A stretch of DNA of 64,000 nucleotides from Marinobacter sp. AC-23 (GCF_001858325.1 NZ_MBPP01000006.1:62001-126000), one strand, 5' to 3'; counted from the stretch's first letter, positions 51,354 to 61,961 are shown. The notes: a model not told the origin generated them from the sequence alone. Made by a program: numbers and translations.

Positions 51354-53228
51354 TCAGCGGTGGAACTGTTCGCTGATTTCTTCAAGGATAGCCGGGTCAT
51401 CAATGGTGCTTGGCACCGCGTATTCTTCCCCATCAGCGATTTGACGGATAACCCGCCGCAGGATCTTGCCGGACCGGGTCTTGGGTAGGCGTTCTACCAC
51501 TAGCGCTCGGCGAAAGCAGGCGATGGCGCCAATCTTGTCTCGCACCATTTCAACCAGCTCTTCTTCGAGCTCGTCATGATCAATGGTGGCGCCGTCTTTT
51601 ATAAGTACCAGGCCGAGCGGAACCTGGCCTTTCATGTCGTCGTGAGCACCTACCACGCAGCACTCGGCAATGGCCGGATGCGCTGCAACCACTTCTTCCA
51701 TCTCACCGGTGGAGAGGCGGTGGCCGGCAACGTTAATGACATCATCTGTGCGGCCCATAACAAAAACATAGCCATCTTCATCAATAAAACCGCCATCACC
51801 CGAGCTGTAAAAACCTGGTATGAGAGTGAGGTAACTGTCTTGGAAGCGCTGATCATCACCCCAGACTGTTACCAGGCACCCGGGGGGGAGTGGCAGCTTG
51901 ACTGCAATCTGGCCTTGTTCTCCCGCTGGCATTTGACTGCCGCGTGGATCCACAACCTGTACGTTATAGCCAGGTGCTGGAACGGTTGCCGACCCAGGCT
52001 TGATAGGCAAGGTCTCGATGCCAACCGGATTGCAGCATATGGCCCAGCCAGTTTCCGTTTGCCACCAGTGATCCATAATGGGGAGCTGGGTGTGCTCACT
52101 GAGCCACTCATAAGTAGGTGGGTCCAGGCGCTCACCCGCAAGAAAGATGCATCTTAGCGAGCTGATATCGTAGCGTGAGAGTTGATCGGCTTCTGGATCT
52201 TCCTTGCGCACCGCGCGGAAGGCTGTGGGTGCAGTAAACAGCAGGTTCACACTGTGTTCCTGAACAACTCGCCAAAAGGCGCCAGCGTCGGGCGTTTTTA
52301 CGGGTTTGCCTTCATAAAGAATGGTTGTGCAGCCAGCAAATAAAGGGGCGTACACAATATAGCTATGGCCTACGACCCAACCCACGTCGGAGGCTGCCCA
52401 GAACACGTCGCCTGGGCGGGCATCATAAACCAGCTTCATGCTGTATTTAAGGGCCACCGCATGGCCACCGTTGTCTCTTACCACACCTTTTGGCTTACCG
52501 GTGGTGCCTGAGGTGTAAAGCACATAAAGCGGGTCGGTGGCTTTAACTGGAACTGGATCAGCCGGCTCGGCATTGGCCACCAGATCGACCCAGTCGTGGT
52601 CGCGGCCACTGTGCATTTGAGCTTTTACTTGAGGCCGTTGATAAACCAGGCAGAAATCAGGCTTGTGGGAAGCTTGCTCAATGGCTTTGTCCACCAAGGG
52701 TTTGTATTCGATCACTTTCGCAACCTCTATACCGCAGGATGCTGTGATGACGGCTTTGGGTTGAGCATCGTCGATTCTTACTGCGAGCTCGTGGGCTGCA
52801 AAACCGCCGAAAACCACTGAGTGAACTGCACCAATGCGAGCGCAGCCCAGCATTGCGATGACCGCTTCCGGAATCATGGGCATGTAGATGATGACCACGT
52901 CACCTTTGCTGATTCCCTGTGCTTTCAAGGCGCCGGCGAAGCGTGCAACTTCGTCGGTTAGTTCTGTGTAGGTATAGCTACACTTTGTACCTGTAACCGG
53001 CGAGTCGTAGATGAGGGCTTTTTGATCTCCGCGTCCGGCTCGTACGTTGGCGTCCAGGGCTACGTCAGACGTATTGAGCGTCGCATCAGGAAACCATCGG
53101 CCATGTCCATTATCGGTTGCCTGCCAGATGGTCTCGGGCGGCTGGATCCAGTCAATGCTGCCTGCCTTCTCGCGCCAGAACTCTTCCGGTTTGTCTATTG
53201 ATCTCCGGAACTCTGAGTTGTAGTCCAT
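51354..53228 (-). CDS. prpE: Propionyl-CoA synthetase PrpE (acetyl-CoA synthetase family)
   Basis: Adenylate-forming ligase that activates propionate (and possibly acetate) with CoA. P-loop YTSGTTGKPKGV, WWQTETGWAIC, and YSSGDGGFIDEDGYVFVMGRTDDVIN; catalytic Lys in TRSGKILRR near the C-terminus. 624 residues. The DYNSEFRRSIDKPEEFW N-terminus and FGGFAAHELAVRIDDAQPK segment fit PrpE better than Acs. No prpBCD genes are near, so substrate preference is inferred. Confidence 0.9.
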   Translation of the reverse strand: MDYNSEFRRSIDKPEEFWREKAGSIDWIQPPETIWQATDNGHGRWFPDATLNTSDVALDANVRAGRGDQKALIYDSPVTGTKCSYTYTELTDEVARFAGALKAQGISKGDVVIIYMPMIPEAVIAMLGCARIGAVHSVVFGGFAAHELAVRIDDAQPKAVITASCGIEVAKVIEYKPLVDKAIEQASHKPDFCLVYQRPQVKAQMHSGRDHDWVDLVANAEPADPVPVKATDPLYVLYTSGTTGKPKGVVRDNGGHAVALKYSMKLVYDARPGDVFWAASDVGWVVGHSYIVYAPLFAGCTTILYEGKPVKTPDAGAFWRVVQEHSVNLLFTAPTAFRAVRKEDPEADQLSRYDISSLRCIFLAGERLDPPTYEWLSEHTQLPIMDHWWQTETGWAICCNPVGIETLPIKPGSATVPAPGYNVQVVDPRGSQMPAGEQGQIAVKLPLPPGCLVTVWGDDQRFQDSYLTLIPGFYSSGDGGFIDEDGYVFVMGRTDDVINVAGHRLSTGEMEEVVAAHPAIAECCVVGAHDDMKGQVPLGLVLIKDGATIDHDELEEELVEMVRDKIGAIACFRRALVVERLPKTRSGKILRRVIRQIADGEEYAVPSTIDDPAILEEISEQFHR

Positions 53229-53317
53229 ACCTTCTGCCTCGTAGTGCCTGATGTTATTCTGTTGTTAGTTATCCCAACTTTAGGCGCTTTGAGGCAGTGA
53301 TCCAGTAGACCATTGGA

Positions 53318-54696
53318 TTAGTTCCCCGGGTTTTGGGGCCAACTGTCGCCTGGATTTACGGATTTGATCTCAGCCGTGAACATGCCGTTTGCCACGTGGG
53401 CAGAAATCCAGTCGCCTGCGGCAACGTCAGGGGCGTTGCGGATGATGTTGCCCTGTTCATCGCGAACAATGGCATACCCGCGTCCCAGCGTGGCCAGTGG
53501 GCTTACCACGTTGAGGGCGCCAGCCGTATGCTCCAGCCTATCCTGAAGTTTTGTCAGTATCCCCTGTACCGCCTTGTCCAGCTGATAGGCTGAGCGCTCA
53601 AGGGCTTCACGACTGCCAGTAAGCTGCTTTCGAGGGGATTGCATAACAAGCCGCTGCGTTAAGTGACTGCTACGCACCTGGGAGCGATTCAGGTGCTGCT
53701 CCATGGCTTTGCCAAGCCGCAGTTCCAGGCCATCCAGGCGTTGGGCCTTTTCCAGCAGTTCGCGACGGGGATCCCGAAGGCGCGCGGAGAGATGCTCCAG
53801 TTTTGTACTAAGTCGCTGAAGCGCTCTTTTAGCGGCGTTTGCGAGCCGGAATTCGCGATCGTTTATCTGCCGGAGTATGTCTCTTTGGTCGGGCGATACT
53901 TTCTCCGCCGCCGCAGAGGGTGTTGGCGCTCGCAGGTCTGCCACAAAGTCGGCAATCGTAACGTCGGTCTCATGGCCAACGGCGCTCACCGTGGGAATAG
54001 CGCAGGCCGCGATGCTCTGGCCACGGCTTCTTCATTAAAGCACCAAAGATCCTCCAGTGAGCCGCCACCACGCCCGACAATCAGTACGTCGGCAACCCCG
54101 TGCGCTTGTGCCAGCCCAATAGCCCTTACTATTTCTGCGGTCGCGGGCTGGCCCTGGACCGTTGTGGGGTAAAGCGTGACCGGGATGCCTGGGCAACGCC
54201 GGGCCAGAACCGTGAGGATATCGTGTATAGCGGCGCCGGTTGGGGAGGTAACCACGCCGATGTGCGTAGGCAGGGTGGGAATCGGCTTCTTTCTGCCTGC
54301 CTCAAACAGGCCTTCTGCCTGAAGTTTACGTTTCAGCTCCTCGAAAGCCTGCTGCAACGCACCCAAGCCTGCGGGCTCAATGTGCTCAGCAATAATCTGA
54401 AAATCGCCTCGGTTTTCGTACAGGGTCACCTTGCCGCGAATGCGAACCTTGTCACCTTCTTTTGGAATGCTGCGAATGCGCTGGTTCATCCCCCGGAACA
54501 TGGCACAACGAATCTGGCATTTTTGATCCTTCAGGGAAAAATACCAGTGGCCGGATGAAGGGCGCGAGAAGCCCGAGAGCTCGCCTTCAACCCATACCTG
54601 CATGAAGCTGGATTCCAGCAGGTGCCTGGCCTGGTGGTTCAGTTCGCTGACAGACAGCGTTCTGGGCCGGGTATCCTGAAACACGTCGTTCACCAA
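53318..54696 (-). CDS. xseA: Exodeoxyribonuclease VII large subunit XseA (frameshifted)
   Basis: Large subunit of ExoVII, which degrades single-stranded DNA to oligonucleotides. N-terminal OB domain ([38 protein letters not shown]), catalytic segments [25 protein letters not shown] and [13 protein letters not shown], then a coiled-coil C-terminal half. One base is missing near 54010; restoring it gives [18 protein letters not shown]. About 459 residues repaired. Divergent from guaB, the usual arrangement. Confidence 0.95.
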
Positions 54697-54799
54697 AAGC
54701 TCCTGGCCGGCCTATGTGCATATACGCAAATGCCGAGAAATATGAGTGTAAATTGCTGGAATTTCAAACGCATGCGGTAATTGAGAGGAAATTGCGCAG

Positions 54800-54828
54800 T
54801 TTACTGACCTGCGACACCTCTTTATAAT
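54800..54828 (+). promoter_or_regulatory. Candidate sigma-70 promoter for guaBA
   Basis: TTTACT (-35), 17-base spacer, and a perfect TATAAT (-10) lie about 100 bases before the guaB start. This predicts a 5' leader of about 90 bases. No clear PurR palindrome is visible between promoter and start. Confidence 0.6.
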
Positions 54829-54926
54829 GGTTCGATTACGCATTTTACTTTGCGGTTGCACCTTCATATCTACAACAGGTGCCGCGCGGAAGGTTTAAAT
54901 TTAGCACGTTCAAAAGGCCGATCCCA

Positions 54927-56390
54927 ATGCTGCGAATTGCCGAAGAAGCTCTCACATTTGATGACGTACTGTTGGTACCCGGTTATTCCGAGGTTCTGCC
55001 ACACCAAGTAGACCTGCGCACCAGGCTAACCCGGACGATTACGTTGAACATACCGCTGGTGTCTGCGGCCATGGATACGGTAACCGACGCAGAGCTGGCA
55101 ATTGCCATGGCCCAGGAAGGCGGTATTGGCATTATGCATAAAAACATGAACCCGGATCAGCAGGCCGCTGAAGTGCGTAGGGTGAAAAAATTCGAAAGTG
55201 GCGTGGTAAAAGACCCGATTACTGTCAGCCCGAAAAACACCGTGCGCGAGCTGATGGAAATCACCATGGCCAACAATATCTCCGGTTTGCCGGTGGTTGA
55301 CGGAACCGAGCTGGTTGGCATTGTTACCGGTCGGGACATCCGTTTTGAGAGCAGCATGGATACACCGGTGCACCAGATCATGACACCGAAAGAGAAACTG
55401 GTGACTGTGCAAGAAGGCGCTAGCCTGGATGAGGTTAAAGAATTGCTGCACCGCCATCGCATTGAAAAAGTACTGGTGGTAAATGCTGATTTTCAGCTTC
55501 GCGGTCTGATTACCGCTAAAGATATTCAAAAATCCAAAGATTACCCGCTGGCCTGTAAAGACAGCCAGGGGCGCTTGCGTGTGGGCGCGGCGGTGAGTAC
55601 TGGCGGTGATACCGATGCTCGGATTATTGCACTGGCCGATGCCGGCGTGGATGTCATTGTTGTGGACACTGCCCACGGCCACTCGCGCGGAGTCATCGAG
55701 AGAGTGCGCTGGATTAAAAAGCACTATCCGGACCTTCAGGTGATCGGCGGCAACATTGCCACCGGTGAAGCGGCTATAGCGTTGGCTGATGCCGGTGTAG
55801 ATGCCGTGAAAGTGGGTATTGGCCCAGGCTCTATCTGCACCACCCGCATTGTGGCTGGCGTGGGCGTGCCGCAGATTTCTGCCGTATCCAGCGTTGCTGA
55901 AGCGCTGAAAGATCGTGACATTCCGCTAATTGCTGATGGTGGCGTGCGCTTCTCTGGCGACATTTCCAAAGCTATCGTTGCTGGCGCCCACTGCGTGATG
56001 ATTGGCAGCCTGTTGGCGGGCACCGATGAAGCGCCCGGCGAAATCGAACTCTATCAGGGTCGCAGCTACAAGGCCTATCGTGGCATGGGATCAATAGGCG
56101 CCATGGGGCAGGGGTCAAGTGACCGCTATTTCCAGGATGCCAGTAAAGGGATTGATAAGTTGGTGCCGGAAGGCATTGAAGGTCGCGTTGCCTGTAAAGG
56201 GCCAATGCGCAATATCATCCATCAGTTGATCGGTGGCCTGCGCGCATCCATGGGTTACACCGGAAGTGCAACCATGACCGACATGCGCACCAAGCCGCAG
56301 TTTGTGCGCATTACTGGCGCCGGCATGCGTGAGAGCCATGTGCACGACGTAACCATCACCAAAGAAGCGCCAAATTACCGCGCTAGCTGA
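54927..56390 (+). CDS. guaB: Inosine-5'-monophosphate dehydrogenase GuaB
   Basis: NAD-dependent IMP to XMP oxidation, committed step of GMP synthesis. Start [21 protein letters not shown]; 16 upstream codons are open but unrelated to the family. TIM barrel interrupted by two CBS domains (about 95-205: [33 protein letters not shown]). The catalytic loop is [11 protein letters not shown] (Cys near residue 304), followed by [12 protein letters not shown] and [12 protein letters not shown]. 487 residues. First gene of guaBA. Confidence 0.97.
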   Translation: MLRIAEEALTFDDVLLVPGYSEVLPHQVDLRTRLTRTITLNIPLVSAAMDTVTDAELAIAMAQEGGIGIMHKNMNPDQQAAEVRRVKKFESGVVKDPITVSPKNTVRELMEITMANNISGLPVVDGTELVGIVTGRDIRFESSMDTPVHQIMTPKEKLVTVQEGASLDEVKELLHRHRIEKVLVVNADFQLRGLITAKDIQKSKDYPLACKDSQGRLRVGAAVSTGGDTDARIIALADAGVDVIVVDTAHGHSRGVIERVRWIKKHYPDLQVIGGNIATGEAAIALADAGVDAVKVGIGPGSICTTRIVAGVGVPQISAVSSVAEALKDRDIPLIADGGVRFSGDISKAIVAGAHCVMIGSLLAGTDEAPGEIELYQGRSYKAYRGMGSIGAMGQGSSDRYFQDASKGIDKLVPEGIEGRVACKGPMRNIIHQLIGGLRASMGYTGSATMTDMRTKPQFVRITGAGMRESHVHDVTITKEAPNYRAS

Positions 56391-56405
56391 GAACAGGCAG
56401 CCTGA

Positions 56406-56436
56406 GTGCGGCTCATGTCAGAGCCGCACAGTTTAT
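56406..56436 (+). terminator. Intrinsic terminator/attenuator between guaB and guaA
   Basis: GTGCGGCTC and GAGCCGCAC form a perfect nine-base stem with loop ATGTCA, followed at once by AGTTTATTTTTT. This has the form of a rho-independent terminator within the guaBA operon, 15 bases after the guaB stop and just before the guaA ribosome-binding site. It would lower guaA relative to guaB unless guaA has its own promoter. Confidence 0.75.
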
Positions 56437-56451
56437 TTTTTCGAGGATTCT

Positions 56452-58029
56452 ATGGCCCACAACATTCACGACCACCGTATCCTGATTCTGGATTTTGGTT
56501 CTCAGTACACCCAGCTAATTGCACGTCGGGTGCGTGACATTGGCGTGTACTGCGAAGTTCGCGCGTTCGATATCACCGACGAAGAACTGGAAGATTTCAA
56601 CCCCAAAGGCATTCTGCTGGCCGGTGGACCGGAGTCGGTTACAGAGTTGGATTGTCCTCGCGCGCCAGAAGGGTTATTTGAGCGTGGCATTCCGGTGCTG
56701 GGTATCTGTTACGGCATGCAAACCATGGCCGAACAATTGGGCGGCCGGGTTGCCAGCTCAGAGAAGCGTGAATTTGGTTATGCCCAAGTGAAAGTGCGAG
56801 CCAAAGGCCCGCTGCTGGAAGACATCACGGATCACCTGACTGCGACTGGCGAATCTCTGTTAGACGTGTGGATGAGCCATGGTGACAAAGTTGTGGCCAT
56901 GCCCGAGGGGTTTGAACTGCTGGCTTCTACCGAAAGTGCGCCTATAGCAGCTATGCAGGATATGTCTCGCAATCTTTACGGCCTGCAGTTTCATCCGGAA
57001 GTGACTCACACTCTACAAGGCAAGCGCATTCTTGAGCACTTTGTAATGACAATCTGCGGCTGCGAAGCCTTGTGGACACCGGCCAAAATTGTTGATGACG
57101 CTGTAAACAAGATCCGTGAGCAGGTTGGTACCGATAAAGTGCTGTTGGGCCTGTCTGGCGGCGTGGATTCGTCGGTTACCGCAGCACTTCTGCACAAGGC
57201 GATTGGCGACCAGCTTACCTGTGTGTTTGTAGATAACGGCCTGCTGCGCCTGAACGAAGGCGATCAGGTAATGGACATGTTCGGTAGCAGCATGGGCGTA
57301 AAAGTGATTCGCGCCGATGCGGAAGAGCGCTTCCTGACCAACCTCAAGGGCGTTAGCGATCCTGAGCAGAAGCGCAAAGTGATTGGCAATACCTTCATTG
57401 ACGTGTTCGATGAAGAAGCCACACGCATTAAAGATGTGAACTGGCTGGCTCAGGGTACGATTTATCCAGACGTGATTGAATCGGCGGCTTCAAAAACCGG
57501 CAAGTCCCATGTGATCAAATCGCATCACAATGTGGGTGGCCTGCCGGAAACCATGAAGATGAAGCTGGTAGAGCCGTTGCGTGAGTTGTTTAAAGACGAA
57601 GTTCGGCGCATTGGTTTGGAGCTAGGCCTGCCGTACGACATGGTTTATCGCCACCCATTCCCGGGCCCGGGTTTAGGTGTGCGCATTCTGGGGGAGGTGA
57701 AGAAAGACTACGCCGACATCCTGCGCCGCGCCGATGCCATCTTCCTGGAAGAATTGCACCGCGCTGATTTTTACCACAAAACCAGCCAGGCCTTTGCGGT
57801 ATTCCTGCCGGTGAAATCTGTGGGTGTGGTGGGCGACGCCCGACGCTACGAGTGGGTAATCGCACTGCGGGCCGTTGAAACCATCGATTTCATGACAGCT
57901 CGCTGGGCGCATCTGCCTTATGAGCTGCTGGAAACTGTGTCTAACCGCATCATCAATGAGATCAGCGGTGTATCACGGGTGACCTATGATGTGTCTTCCA
58001 AGCCGCCCGCTACGATTGAGTGGGAGTAG
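56452..58029 (+). CDS. guaA: GMP synthase (glutamine-hydrolysing) GuaA
   Basis: Converts XMP to GMP with glutamine and ATP. Class I amidotransferase domain (about 1-200) with nucleophile Cys in GICYGMQTM and the His/Glu of [12 protein letters not shown]-loop ATPase [15 protein letters not shown]-terminal dimer domain ending in [10 protein letters not shown], the universal GuaA terminus. 525 residues, intact to the stop. The 3' end of guaA is a known integration site for genomic islands, and non-core genes begin directly here. Confidence 0.98.
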   Translation: MAHNIHDHRILILDFGSQYTQLIARRVRDIGVYCEVRAFDITDEELEDFNPKGILLAGGPESVTELDCPRAPEGLFERGIPVLGICYGMQTMAEQLGGRVASSEKREFGYAQVKVRAKGPLLEDITDHLTATGESLLDVWMSHGDKVVAMPEGFELLASTESAPIAAMQDMSRNLYGLQFHPEVTHTLQGKRILEHFVMTICGCEALWTPAKIVDDAVNKIREQVGTDKVLLGLSGGVDSSVTAALLHKAIGDQLTCVFVDNGLLRLNEGDQVMDMFGSSMGVKVIRADAEERFLTNLKGVSDPEQKRKVIGNTFIDVFDEEATRIKDVNWLAQGTIYPDVIESAASKTGKSHVIKSHHNVGGLPETMKMKLVEPLRELFKDEVRRIGLELGLPYDMVYRHPFPGPGLGVRILGEVKKDYADILRRADAIFLEELHRADFYHKTSQAFAVFLPVKSVGVVGDARRYEWVIALRAVETIDFMTARWAHLPYELLETVSNRIINEISGVSRVTYDVSSKPPATIEWE

Positions 58030-59557
58030 CTATCTTCTGGTCGCGGCTCTGTTTATACAGGGTTGTGCCCAACTGCCCCCGCTAAATGCATCGTCGCTGT
58101 CGTACGCGTTTGATCGCCCGGAGGAAACGCGCCTGGGCCGCGAGATTCAGCCTCATCTGCAGGGCCAACCGGGTGATTCCGGGTTTTACATTCAGGACAC
58201 CGGCCTGCAGGCTTTTCTTCAGCGCGCCGCGCTGATTGAGGCTGCCGAACAAAGTATTGACGCGCAGTACTACATCTGGAACGGCGATGTGTCGGGAACG
58301 TATCTGGCGCGACGTCTGCTGGTGGCCGCCGACCGCGGTGTGCGTGTGAGGTTGTTGCTCGATGATATCAACGTAGATGGCGGCGATACGATGCTCGTCG
58401 CGCTGGATCGGCATCCCAATATCGAGATCGCCATCTACAATCCCTTCGCGGTTCGCCGGGGTATCGGTAAATGGCTGGGCTTTCTCACCGACTTTCAGCG
58501 TCTCAATCAGCGTATGCACAACAAGACCTTCGTGGCCGATGGCGCGCTAGGCATCATGGGTGGCCGCAATATCGGAGACGAGTATTTCGATCTACACCCA
58601 CAGGTGAATTTCCGCGACCGCGATGTCCTGATAGCAGGCCCGATCGTTGCTGATCTGTCTGCCAATTTCGATGCGTTTTGGAACAGCGCGTCAAGCTATC
58701 CCATTAACCAGTTGGAGCCTGACGCTGCGCAGGGGCAGGGTCTGAACGCACAGTTGGATCAGGTCCGTTTGGCAGCATCCGATACCACCGGTCTCACCCG
58801 GGTGCCGCCGCAAAACGCGACCGCGGCGCTTGAGTACATGACACAGACGCTATCGGTACTGATCTGGGCTGAGGGAGAGCTGGTGTTCGATTCACCGTTG
58901 GTGAATAGCCAGGCAGCTACCGATCGCCCTCAGCGCAGTGCCCAAGCACTGCACAAACTTGTTGAGCAGGCCGACAAAGAAATTCTGGTGGAATCCGCTT
59001 ATCTCATTCTCGGAGACGATCAGCTCGATATACTGAAAAAGACCAGGGCGCGGGGTGTCCGTGTCTTGGCCCTGACCAATTCACTGGCCTCTAATGACCT
59101 CACCACCAATCATGCCGGCTACGCACGTCGTCGCGGTGCGATGCTTGCCAGCGGGCTGGAACTGTATGAACTGCGGCCCGACGCAGCAGGCTGTGCGAAT
59201 TGGATTGAGATGCCGGGTTTCTGCGGTCAGGGTGCGGTGGGCCTGCATGCAAAGTCGGCGGTGTTCGATCGCAAAACCTTGTACATCGGCTCGTTCAACA
59301 TCAATCTGCGTTCGATCTACCTGAATTCTGAAACGGTGCTGGTGATCCACAGCCCCCAACTGGCAGTGCAGCTTGCGCAGGACATTGAAGCGGCAATGGT
59401 GCCGGGGAACAGTTGGCGAGTGACCCGTGACGCGGATGGACAGCTACTCTGGTCGGCGGATGAGGGGCAATCCTGGGCGCACGAACCGGCCACGGGATTC
59501 TGGCGGCGTTTTAAATCCGGCCTGTTCAGCTTGCTGCCCATGGAGAAGTATCTGTAA
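57986..59557 (+). CDS. Phospholipase D-family lipoprotein (start inside guaA)
   Basis: Predicted exported phospholipase D-like protein of 523 residues with two HKD half-sites: H178-N-K180-x4-D185 in [19 protein letters not shown] and H421-A-K423-x4-D428 in [19 protein letters not shown]. Both have the Gly-rich followers of active enzymes, so cardiolipin synthase- or phospholipase-like activity is possible. N-terminus: signal peptide with a likely lipobox (LFIQGC, C27). The first 14 codons are read out of frame from the guaA tail, and the hydrophobic core starts right at the guaA stop, so the natural start may have been lost or replaced on insertion. Only a weak ribosome-binding site (GGGTG) is seen. 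First gene of the accessory segment. Confidence 0.82.
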   Translation: MMCLPSRPLRLSGSSYLLVAALFIQGCAQLPPLNASSLSYAFDRPEETRLGREIQPHLQGQPGDSGFYIQDTGLQAFLQRAALIEAAEQSIDAQYYIWNGDVSGTYLARRLLVAADRGVRVRLLLDDINVDGGDTMLVALDRHPNIEIAIYNPFAVRRGIGKWLGFLTDFQRLNQRMHNKTFVADGALGIMGGRNIGDEYFDLHPQVNFRDRDVLIAGPIVADLSANFDAFWNSASSYPINQLEPDAAQGQGLNAQLDQVRLAASDTTGLTRVPPQNATAALEYMTQTLSVLIWAEGELVFDSPLVNSQAATDRPQRSAQALHKLVEQADKEILVESAYLILGDDQLDILKKTRARGVRVLALTNSLASNDLTTNHAGYARRRGAMLASGLELYELRPDAAGCANWIEMPGFCGQGAVGLHAKSAVFDRKTLYIGSFNINLRSIYLNSETVLVIHSPQLAVQLAQDIEAAMVPGNSWRVTRDADGQLLWSADEGQSWAHEPATGFWRRFKSGLFSLLPMEKYL

Positions 59558-59634
59558 CTTCGAATAGTCGTTTTCGTAGCAAGTCCTGCCTTCGCCGCCA
59601 CTTTCGAGCACCCGCATCAGCACAGGAATGCCAA

Positions 59635-60011
59635 GTGTTACTTCCTCAACCTTGCGCGGAAGGCATTGACTCACCACTTGAAGCGATGCAGACCATGTTT
59701 CTGGTCCATATCAACTTTGTCTCAGAACACCCCGGGGCCCCGCGCATGTTATTCGGCGAACTTCAGGGCGCCAAATCGACGCCGGCAAAACGCCTGGCGC
59801 ACGAGTTGCTCAAGCATTACGCGGAGAGTTGACCCCGAACCTGGATAACCATGCGGCGGCCATCCTATTTATTGGCACCATTCAGGGTTTGATCATGCAA
59901 TCGCTGATTTCGGGTGAGATGGAGCAAATGCGTAGGGATGCGCCAAGCGTGTTTGCCATATACCGGCGCGGAATTGCCTGCGCAAAACTTCCGTTGTTCT
60001 TGTTCTGGTAA
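59635..60011 (+). pseudogene. TetR-family regulator remnant (C-terminal part only)
   Basis: The two reading-frame pieces SPLEAMQTMFLVHINFVSEHPG...RMLFGELQ and LTPNLDNHAAAILFIGTIQGLIMQSL...VFAIYRRGI form the ligand-binding C-terminal domain of a TetR regulator. A one-base gap near 59828 separates them. No DNA-binding helix-turn-helix is found in the roughly 80 bases between the PLD stop and this segment in any frame, so the N-terminal half is missing. It is therefore not a working repressor even if the frameshift is a sequence error. The rest of the 59.56-60.14 kb stretch shows no gene. Confidence 0.6.
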
Positions 60012-60148
60012 GATTTTGGAGTTGAATGCTCCAGCGCCAGCCCAGCGTTGTTCTGAAGATCCATGCGACTCTCTGGTTGGTTGTGAGCGTCTGGTCTGTA
60101 TTGTTGGCTGGATCCAGCTCAATCTTAGTCAGATTAAGTGTGCATTGC

Positions 60149-60186
60149 TTGAAGAATGTCCGAAATAATGCTACAAATTTCGGACA
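60149..60186 (+). promoter_or_regulatory. abiE promoter overlapped by a perfect inverted repeat
   Basis: TGTCCGAAAT and ATTTCGGACA form a perfect ten-base inverted repeat spaced by ten bases (60157-60186). TTGAAG (-35, 60149-60154) and TACAAA (-10, 60172-60177) with a 17-base spacer lie across it. The transcript would start at about 60184, next to the ATG at 60186. AbiEi antitoxins are known to repress their own promoter through inverted repeats, so this is a strong operator candidate. Confidence 0.6.
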
Positions 60187-60839
60187 TGAAGGATGCTACT
60201 TTAGACTTGAAATCCAGGATCTTGGCGCGAATCGGCAATGGCGCGCAACGAGGTGTCTGGACACCACAAGATTTCCTCGACCTTGGCATGCGAGGTGCCG
60301 TGGACAAAACGCTGCAGAGACTGGTGCGCGCCGGGAATTTGCGGCGGATTGATCGTGGCCTTTATGACAAGCCATCTATCAATAGTCTGACACAAAAATG
60401 CAGCCCCCCCGATCCAAGACACGTTATTGATGCGATTGCCCGTAGGGATCAAATACGCGTACTTGTCGATGGCATGACCGCAGCAAATGATCTCGGATTG
60501 ACGAATGCGGTTCCTGCGAAGATCGTTGTGCATGCTGATGCACGGCTTAAATCAATCCCGCTTGGCCAAATGGAAATCATCTTCAAGCCAACGGCTGCAA
60601 GCAAGCTCTATTGGGCAGGACGGCCAGCCATGCGCATCGTTCAGGCGCTGCATTGGTTGCGGGATACGATGGGCCAAGGCGATGAAGCTCAGATTCTGAT
60701 CCGTCGTTTGAACGCAATTCTTCATAATCCGGCCGATGGGCGAATCCTCCGAGAGGATCTTTTTGAGGGCCTACCGACACTGCCAACGTGGATGCAGAAT
60801 TTGCTGCGACCGATGCTCAAAGAAGAGGTGGGCTCATGA
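60186..60839 (+). CDS. abiEi: AbiEi-family antitoxin (type IV toxin-antitoxin)
   Basis: Antitoxin and transcriptional repressor of an AbiE system. N-terminal winged helix (about 5-70: WTPQDFLDLGMRGAVDKTLQ, LVRAGNLRRIDRGLYDKP) and a C-terminal antitoxin domain (about 85-215). In type IV systems it does not bind the toxin protein but counters its effect. I start at ATG 60186 (MKDATLDLK, 217 residues) because an inverted repeat and a promoter-like element lie directly upstream; an ATG ten codons earlier is possible. Its stop overlaps the toxin start. Confidence 0.88.
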   Translation: MKDATLDLKSRILARIGNGAQRGVWTPQDFLDLGMRGAVDKTLQRLVRAGNLRRIDRGLYDKPSINSLTQKCSPPDPRHVIDAIARRDQIRVLVDGMTAANDLGLTNAVPAKIVVHADARLKSIPLGQMEIIFKPTAASKLYWAGRPAMRIVQALHWLRDTMGQGDEAQILIRRLNAILHNPADGRILREDLFEGLPTLPTWMQNLLRPMLKEEVGS

Positions 60840-61924
60840 TGAATCCTGCATTCGATCAGATTATGGCGGCGGATCACGAGACGAGGTTGGGCCTTTTTAC
60901 GACAACGGCTCAGCGCTTGGGAACCACTCCCCAGAATGTCGAAAAGGATTTCTGGGTTTGTTGGACTCTCGATGCGCTTTTCAACGGACTGTCAGACAGA
61001 CCACGACTGCTTTTTAAGGGCGGTACGTCGCTCTCCAAAGGGTTTGGTCTGATCAGACGATTCTCGGAGGATATCGACGTCACCGTATTTCGTGACGATC
61101 TGGGAGAAGCGGCTTCATACGAAGAACTAAAAGCACTCAGCGGCAAGAAGCGCAGCAAGGCTCTGGATGACATCAAGGCAGCCTGTGAGACTTACATCAA
61201 TGGTTCGTGTTTAGCCGGGCTCTCAGCGATCGTTAGCGAGACTGCGAGTCGTAACGGGTTCGATGCTGGCCAGTTTTTCGTCGAGCCAGATCCTGAAGAC
61301 AGCCAAGCGCTTTATCTACGTTACCCGACTGCGACGCCTGTCGACACGTATGTCACCAAGGCGGTGAAAATAGAGTCGGGGGCCAAATCAGCACTTGACC
61401 CCAACACCGACCGGACCATCCGGCCTTATCTCGAGCACGATGTACCCGGCATCGACCTTGGTGTCGGCAATGTCACAACGGTGGATGCGCAACGGACCTT
61501 CTGGGACAAAATCGTGATCTTGCATGGACTTCGGCGCTGGTTCGATAACCGCGGCGAGCTCAAAGGAAATGGCCAGCGCGTGTCCCGTCACTATTACGAT
61601 GCCTGTCAGTTGTTGGCGTCGGTAGTCGGAAAAAAGGCGTTGCAGGATCGCGAGCTTGGTGCCGACTGCATTTTACATGCCCGCATGTTCTTCAATCGCC
61701 CCCCTTTCGACCTCGCGACAGCAGTAGCGCCTACGTTTTCTATTCGTCCAGAAGGAAAAATGCTCGACGACCTTCGGCGCGATTATCGCGCCATGTCGGG
61801 AATGATTTTCGGCGAAGCTCCCGCGTTCGATGCGATTATTGAGGACATAGCCCGGCTTGAGAAATCCCTGAACGCACAGCCGGCAGAGAACTTTTCAGAG
61901 TCTGACGGTCACGAGCATATCTAA
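60836..61924 (+). CDS. abiEii: AbiEii/AbiGii-family nucleotidyltransferase toxin
   Basis: Toxin of the AbiE phage-exclusion/toxin-antitoxin family. Nucleotidyltransferase signature: GGTSLS (62-67) and SEDIDV (77-82, metal-binding D79 and D81), the GSx10DxD pattern of DNA polymerase beta-like enzymes. Related toxins transfer nucleotides onto tRNA ends and stop growth. 362 residues, complete, all signature residues intact, so it should be active if expressed. ATG chosen at the four-base overlap with the antitoxin; the open frame extends further upstream within the antitoxin gene. Confidence 0.9.
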   Translation: MMNPAFDQIMAADHETRLGLFTTTAQRLGTTPQNVEKDFWVCWTLDALFNGLSDRPRLLFKGGTSLSKGFGLIRRFSEDIDVTVFRDDLGEAASYEELKALSGKKRSKALDDIKAACETYINGSCLAGLSAIVSETASRNGFDAGQFFVEPDPEDSQALYLRYPTATPVDTYVTKAVKIESGAKSALDPNTDRTIRPYLEHDVPGIDLGVGNVTTVDAQRTFWDKIVILHGLRRWFDNRGELKGNGQRVSRHYYDACQLLASVVGKKALQDRELGADCILHARMFFNRPPFDLATAVAPTFSIRPEGKMLDDLRRDYRAMSGMIFGEAPAFDAIIEDIARLEKSLNAQPAENFSESDGHEHI

Positions 61925-61961
61925 GAAGACTGAGGCCAGGTTTATTTCTGCTTGAAATACA

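Noticed and set aside
55026..55724. 232-residue frame antisense to guaB
   Set aside because: Shadow of guaB codon usage; translation is His/Gln/Phe-rich with no domain features.
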